Shown here: positions 20,644 to 23,812 of the stretch, piece by piece
Layout of the letters: the number at the start of each line of letters is the position of its first letter
Position numbering within the stretch: position 1 is the stretch's first letter
Source: CALJIC01 sp039805565
Lineage (GTDB): Bacteria; Chloroflexota; Chloroflexia; Chloroflexales; Roseiflexaceae
DNA: 23,812 nucleotides
Direction: 5' to 3'
Assembly: GCA_039805565.1 (NCBI GenBank)
Contig: JBDLTZ010000053.1
Location: forward strand, 1-23,812
Notes under the pieces: model-generated
The model's input: only the letters and a program-made list of their open reading frames with translations
What the model was told of the DNA's origin: nothing
The model's database searches: none
Program-made: the position numbers and the translations under genes

Positions 20644-23205
20644 ATGGCCGCCCAGCAGAGCCACACTGTCGCGCACACCACCTTCGCACTTGACGGGCTG
20701 CACTGCCCAGAGTGCGCCGACGCGGTCGAGCGGGTGCTGCGCGCGAGCCCGCACATCACCGACGTGCACCTCGACTGGAGCGCCAACCAGGTGCACGTCA
20801 GCTACCACGCCGGGATGATCACCGAGGACGAGATCGGCAGCATCATCGCCGGCACCGGGTGCGACTGCGCGCCGGCGGGGGAGGACGCTGGGCAGGACGC
20901 GCACGCGCACCACACCCCACCAGCCGGACGGCGCCTGCAGCACCTGCGGCACGGCGTCGACGTCCAGCCGATCACCATGGGCACCAAGCACGACCGCATG
21001 CAGTACGAGCTCCCGGCCACAGGCGCGCATGTGGGCCACAGCGCCGCGCCCGCTTCGCCCGCTGGCGCGCCAAGCGCCGGCCACGCGGCGATGGGGCACG
21101 GCGGGATGGACCACGCGGCGATGGGCCACGACACGTCCGACCCCGGCACGGCCGCCGCGATGGAGCGCGACATACGCGCCAAGTTCTTCATCGCCCTCGC
21201 GCTCACCATCCCCACCGTGCTCTACTCGCCGCTCGGCATGAACCTGCTCGGCCTGATGCTGCCGACCTTCGGGCTGGACATGGACCTGATCATGCTCGTC
21301 CTGTCCACCCCCGTCGTCTGGTACTGCGGCTGGATGTTCATCAGCGGCGCCTACCACTCGCTGCGCCGCCGCATGCTCAACATGAGCGTCCTGATTGCCG
21401 TCGGCGTGCTGGCCGCCTACCTTGGCAGCATCGTGCTGATGGCGCTTGGGCAGGAGACCTTCTTCGAGGCCGCCGCGATGCTCGTGACCTTCGTGCTGTT
21501 CGGCCACTGGATGGAGATGCGCTCGCGCCGCGGCACCAACGACGCCCTGCGCGCGCTGTTCGACCTGGTCCCGCCCCAGGCGACCGTCATCAGAGACGGC
21601 CAGGAGCAGAGCATCCCAAGCGCGGAGGTGCTGGTGGACGACGTCGTCGTGCTGCGGCCCGGCGACAAGGTGCCGGTGGATGGCGTGGTGACCGAGGGCG
21701 AGACCAGCATCGACGAGGCCCTGGTGACCGGCGAGAGCGTGCCGGTGACCAAGCGCCCGGGTGACGGGGTGATCGCCGGGTCGATCAACCGCAGCGGCAG
21801 CGTGCGCTTCCGCGCCACCAAGGTCGGGGCGGACACGACGCTGGCGCAGATCGTTGACCTGGTGCAGAAGGCGCAGAGCTCCAAGGCGCCCGGCCAGCGC
21901 CTGGCCGACCAGGCCGCCCAGTACCTTGTCATCCTGGCCGTGAGCGTCGGCGTGCTCACCTTCGCGGTCTGGTTCTTCATGCTCGGCGCGCCCTTCGCCA
22001 TCGCGCTGACGTTCGCGATCTCGGCGGTGGTGATCGCCTGCCCCGACGCGCTGGGACTTGCGACGCCCACGGCGGTCGCGGTTGGGACGGGCATCGGGGC
22101 GCGCCACAACATCCTGATCAAGGACGCCGCGACGCTGGAGAACGTCTCGCGCATCACGGCGATCGTGCTGGACAAGACCGGCACGCTCACCGAGGGCAAG
22201 CCCGCGCTCACCGACGTCGTGACGGCCACGCATCACACGCTGGCGGCAGGAGATGGGCGCGTGGCTGCGGCGCTGGATGAACGCGAGCTGCTGCGGCTGG
22301 TCGCCTCGGCCGAGCAGGGCTCCGAGCACCCGCTGGCGGAGGCAATTGTGCGCGGAGCGCGCGAGCGTGGGGCAGAGCTGGTGGATACCACCCGGTTCGA
22401 CTCGATCGCCGGCCACGGGATACAGGCCGTGGTCGACGGGCGAACCGTGCTGGCTGGCAACCGCAAGCTCATGAGCGACCGCGGCGTGGCGCTCGGCGAG
22501 CTGGAGGCAGCGGCCGCGACGCTTGCCGAGGGCGGCAAGACGCCGATGTTCGTCGCGGTGGATGGCCGGGCGGCGGGCCTCGTGGCGGTGGCCGACACCA
22601 TCAAGCCGACGGCGGCAGAGACGATCCGGGGCCTCAGGGAGCGCGGGGTGCAGCCGGTGATGATCACCGGCGACAATGGGCGCACGGCGGCGGCGGTGGC
22701 ACAACAGCTCGGTATCGAGCGCTTCTTCGCCGAGGTGCTGCCGGCCGACAAGGCGCGCCACGTGCGCGAGCTGCAGGCCGAGGGCAGGCGCGTGGCAATG
22801 GTCGGCGACGGGGTGAACGACGCACCGGCGCTGGCCCAGGCCGACATCGGCATCGCGATCGGCGCCGGCACCGACGTGGCGATCGAGACCGCCGACGTGG
22901 TGCTGATGAAGAGCGACCCCCTCGACATCATCCGCGCCATCACGCTCTCCAAGGCCACGGTCACGAAGATGAAGCAGAACCTGTTCTGGGCGGCGATCTA
23001 CAACCTGCTGGCGATCCCGGTCGCGGCCGGCGTGCTGTACCCGTCGCTCGGGATCGTGCTGCGGCCGGAGTGGTCTGCACTGCTGATGTCGCTCTCCTCG
23101 ATCATCGTGGCGGTCAACGCAGTGCTGCTGAAGCGTGTCGATGGTGAGCTCGCCAGCACAGGGCCTGCCGGCCCACTGCATCCGGCGCCCGGAGGCGGCG
23201 GCTAG
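20644..23205 (+). CDS. Heavy-metal P1B-type ATPase, Cu+-like, with CPD motif
   Basis: A predicted 853-residue metal-exporting P-type ATPase. ATG 20644 follows AAGGAGGAG (20632-20640); longer starts are rejected. An N-terminal HMA domain (10-75) binds metal through C21-PE-C24. A His/Met-rich linker (about 80-165, with repeats such as AAMGHGGMDH) precedes eight predicted helices. The transmembrane metal motif is CPD (466-468, IACPDALGLATP) instead of CPC. Other P-type motifs are intact: TGES, DKTGT (from D510), the HP motif SEHPL (H562), TGDN and GDGVNDAP. Helix 7 has YN (IYNLLAIP) and helix 8 has MSLSS, both typical of Cu+ pumps. It should export copper or a related soft metal. It stands alone behind a 270-base gap. 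Confidence 0.93.
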   Translation: MAAQQSHTVAHTTFALDGLHCPECADAVERVLRASPHITDVHLDWSANQVHVSYHAGMITEDEIGSIIAGTGCDCAPAGEDAGQDAHAHHTPPAGRRLQHLRHGVDVQPITMGTKHDRMQYELPATGAHVGHSAAPASPAGAPSAGHAAMGHGGMDHAAMGHDTSDPGTAAAMERDIRAKFFIALALTIPTVLYSPLGMNLLGLMLPTFGLDMDLIMLVLSTPVVWYCGWMFISGAYHSLRRRMLNMSVLIAVGVLAAYLGSIVLMALGQETFFEAAAMLVTFVLFGHWMEMRSRRGTNDALRALFDLVPPQATVIRDGQEQSIPSAEVLVDDVVVLRPGDKVPVDGVVTEGETSIDEALVTGESVPVTKRPGDGVIAGSINRSGSVRFRATKVGADTTLAQIVDLVQKAQSSKAPGQRLADQAAQYLVILAVSVGVLTFAVWFFMLGAPFAIALTFAISAVVIACPDALGLATPTAVAVGTGIGARHNILIKDAATLENVSRITAIVLDKTGTLTEGKPALTDVVTATHHTLAAGDGRVAAALDERELLRLVASAEQGSEHPLAEAIVRGARERGAELVDTTRFDSIAGHGIQAVVDGRTVLAGNRKLMSDRGVALGELEAAAATLAEGGKTPMFVAVDGRAAGLVAVADTIKPTAAETIRGLRERGVQPVMITGDNGRTAAAVAQQLGIERFFAEVLPADKARHVRELQAEGRRVAMVGDGVNDAPALAQADIGIAIGAGTDVAIETADVVLMKSDPLDIIRAITLSKATVTKMKQNLFWAAIYNLLAIPVAAGVLYPSLGIVLRPEWSALLMSLSSIIVAVNAVLLKRVDGELASTGPAGPLHPAPGGGG

Positions 23206-23533
23206 GCAGATCGTGCGGAGGCAGAGTCATTCCGCGCTCGGCCTCCGCGCACTCACACCGCTCTACAACTCGGTGATGCACTGGCTCTTCCACGCGACGA
23301 CGGGCGGCACGAACGGGTTCGGGCAGCGTGCATCGCTTCAGCTTGTGCGCCTCCAGGTCCGCAGGCTCATAGCCGAAGAGGTCTGAGAGGAGCCGGAAAG
23401 TTGTGCCATCCGGGATCCGCGCGAGGGTCGCTCCGAGTTCCGCCTTCCAGCGCTCCACGTCCACCACGCTGACGGCGCCCGAGAGGCGCGCGATCAGCAC
23501 TCCGTCAGCCGCGTCCCAGCGTACATCGCTCAT
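23114..23533 (-). CDS. Small hypothetical protein, STAS/SpoIIAA-like N-terminal region, C-terminus doubtful
   Basis: ATG at 23533 on the minus strand follows AGGAGGAG at 9 bases. It encodes a plausible alpha/beta N-terminus (MSDVRWDAADGVLIARLSG, then FRLLSDLFGYEPADLEAHKLKR), similar in style to STAS-like proteins. After about residue 70 the sequence becomes basic and repetitive (RAARRRVEE). It then runs 92 bases into the opposite end of the P-type ATPase gene, reading its antisense. That tail is probably not native; a frameshift near 23330 may have removed the true C-terminus. The N-terminal half is credible, the rest is not. Confidence 0.45.
   Translation of the reverse strand: MSDVRWDAADGVLIARLSGAVSVVDVERWKAELGATLARIPDGTTFRLLSDLFGYEPADLEAHKLKRCTLPEPVRAARRRVEEPVHHRVVERCECAEAERGMTLPPHDLPSRRLRAPDAVGRQALCWRAHHRHASAALR
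23215..23248. repeat. Inverted repeat downstream of the P-type ATPase gene
   Basis: GCGGAGGC (23215-23222) and GCCTCCGC (23241-23248) form an 8-bp stem with an 18-base loop, 9 bases after the ATPase stop. No T-run follows on either strand. It could be a weak bidirectional terminator or mRNA-stabilising hairpin. Confidence 0.35.
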
Positions 23534-23633
23534 CGTATTCTGCTCCTCCTGCCTGTCTCCACGGCTGCTTGAGACGTCGCCAAAGCGAGCTGTGTCTACC
23601 ACTCCTACTGACCGCACCTCCAGCATATGCTAG

Positions 23634-23812
23634 CAGGTATCCCAGCGAACGTTCTGATCTATGCCACCAGCAGCGGATCCGCGCAGCCCAGGAGGGACGA
23701 ACGATCCTGGTGCTCCGGCGACGCGGTCACATCTGGGGCGGGCTCGATCAATACCGCGATGCTGATTCAGAGCTCGTTCGATGCCAACCCCGAGGTTCGC
23801 TCCCAGGAGAAC
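23634..23812. other. Right-end segment without a supportable gene
   Basis: About 180 bases to the window edge. A plus-strand frame is open to the edge (with AGGAGG near 23690 but no start at good spacing) and reads RTILVLRRRGHIWGG. I recognise no family and cannot choose a start, so I make no gene call. Confidence 0.3.

Noticed and set aside
20572..23181. 869-codon open frame on the minus strand across the P-type ATPase gene
   Set aside because: It is exactly antisense to a gene with all P-type ATPase motifs; its translation is His/Arg/Gln-rich low complexity with no family sequence, a usual effect of high GC.
1..23812. CRISPR arrays, tRNA, rRNA or complete insertion sequences
   Set aside because: Reading through, I saw no regularly spaced repeats, no tRNA-like cloverleaf or TTCRANY pattern I could support, no rRNA-like sequence and no transposase gene.

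Overview
The window is GC-rich and dense. Nearly every gene reads left to right; the two exceptions are a helicase at the left edge and a small gene at the right edge. The high GC, frequent GTG starts and GTGA stop/start overlaps, and a lipoprotein tail rich in Ala, Pro and Thr suggest a GC-rich, non-proteobacterial species. Chloroflexota or a relative is my best guess, but no rRNA or other marker gene is present to confirm it.

Left edge (1-2487): the N-terminal 488 codons of a DrmD-type SNF2 helicase run leftwards off the window, which implies a DISARM anti-phage locus to the left. A more AT-rich gap of about 590 bp and a truncated FAD oxidoreductase remnant separate it from the next region.

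Main block (2480-13536): eleven co-directional, tightly packed genes. In order they encode a TVP38/VTT membrane protein, a CDP-alcohol phosphatidyltransferase, a second TVP38/VTT protein, a mercuric-reductase-like flavoprotein, a complete YnjB/YnjC/YnjD-type ABC importer (permease split in two), a YdjM-like membrane metal-dependent hydrolase, a protein with two complete SDR domains, and an FMO-like monooxygenase. The first eight resemble the poorly understood E. coli ydjX-ydjZ-ynjBCD-ynjF neighbourhood. The last three look like an added redox and lipid module. I consider this the best candidate for an undescribed system: import of an unknown compound coupled to membrane-lipid headgroup chemistry and lipid movement.

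Metal homeostasis block (13537-15279): remnants of a thioredoxin-like gene and of a Ca/Na-type exchanger come first. They are followed by a strong promoter, a yybP-ykoY (Mn2+) riboswitch with an overlapping intrinsic terminator, and an intact CaCA-family exchanger that is probably a Mn2+ or Ca2+ exporter.

Catabolic block (15280-19186): a gap with small ORFs and a hairpin precedes SDR, sugar-phosphate isomerase/epimerase, Gfo/Idh/MocA dehydrogenase and carbon-nitrogen hydrolase genes. They are arranged as an operon that probably degrades a polyol, sugar or sugar amide.

Right end (19149-23812): a DNA polymerase IV gene overlaps the nitrilase gene. Next is a large Cu+-type P1B ATPase with the unusual CPD (not CPC) transmembrane motif and a His/Met-rich linker. 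A small leftward gene with a doubtful C-terminus follows, and the last roughly 180 bp hold no gene I can support.
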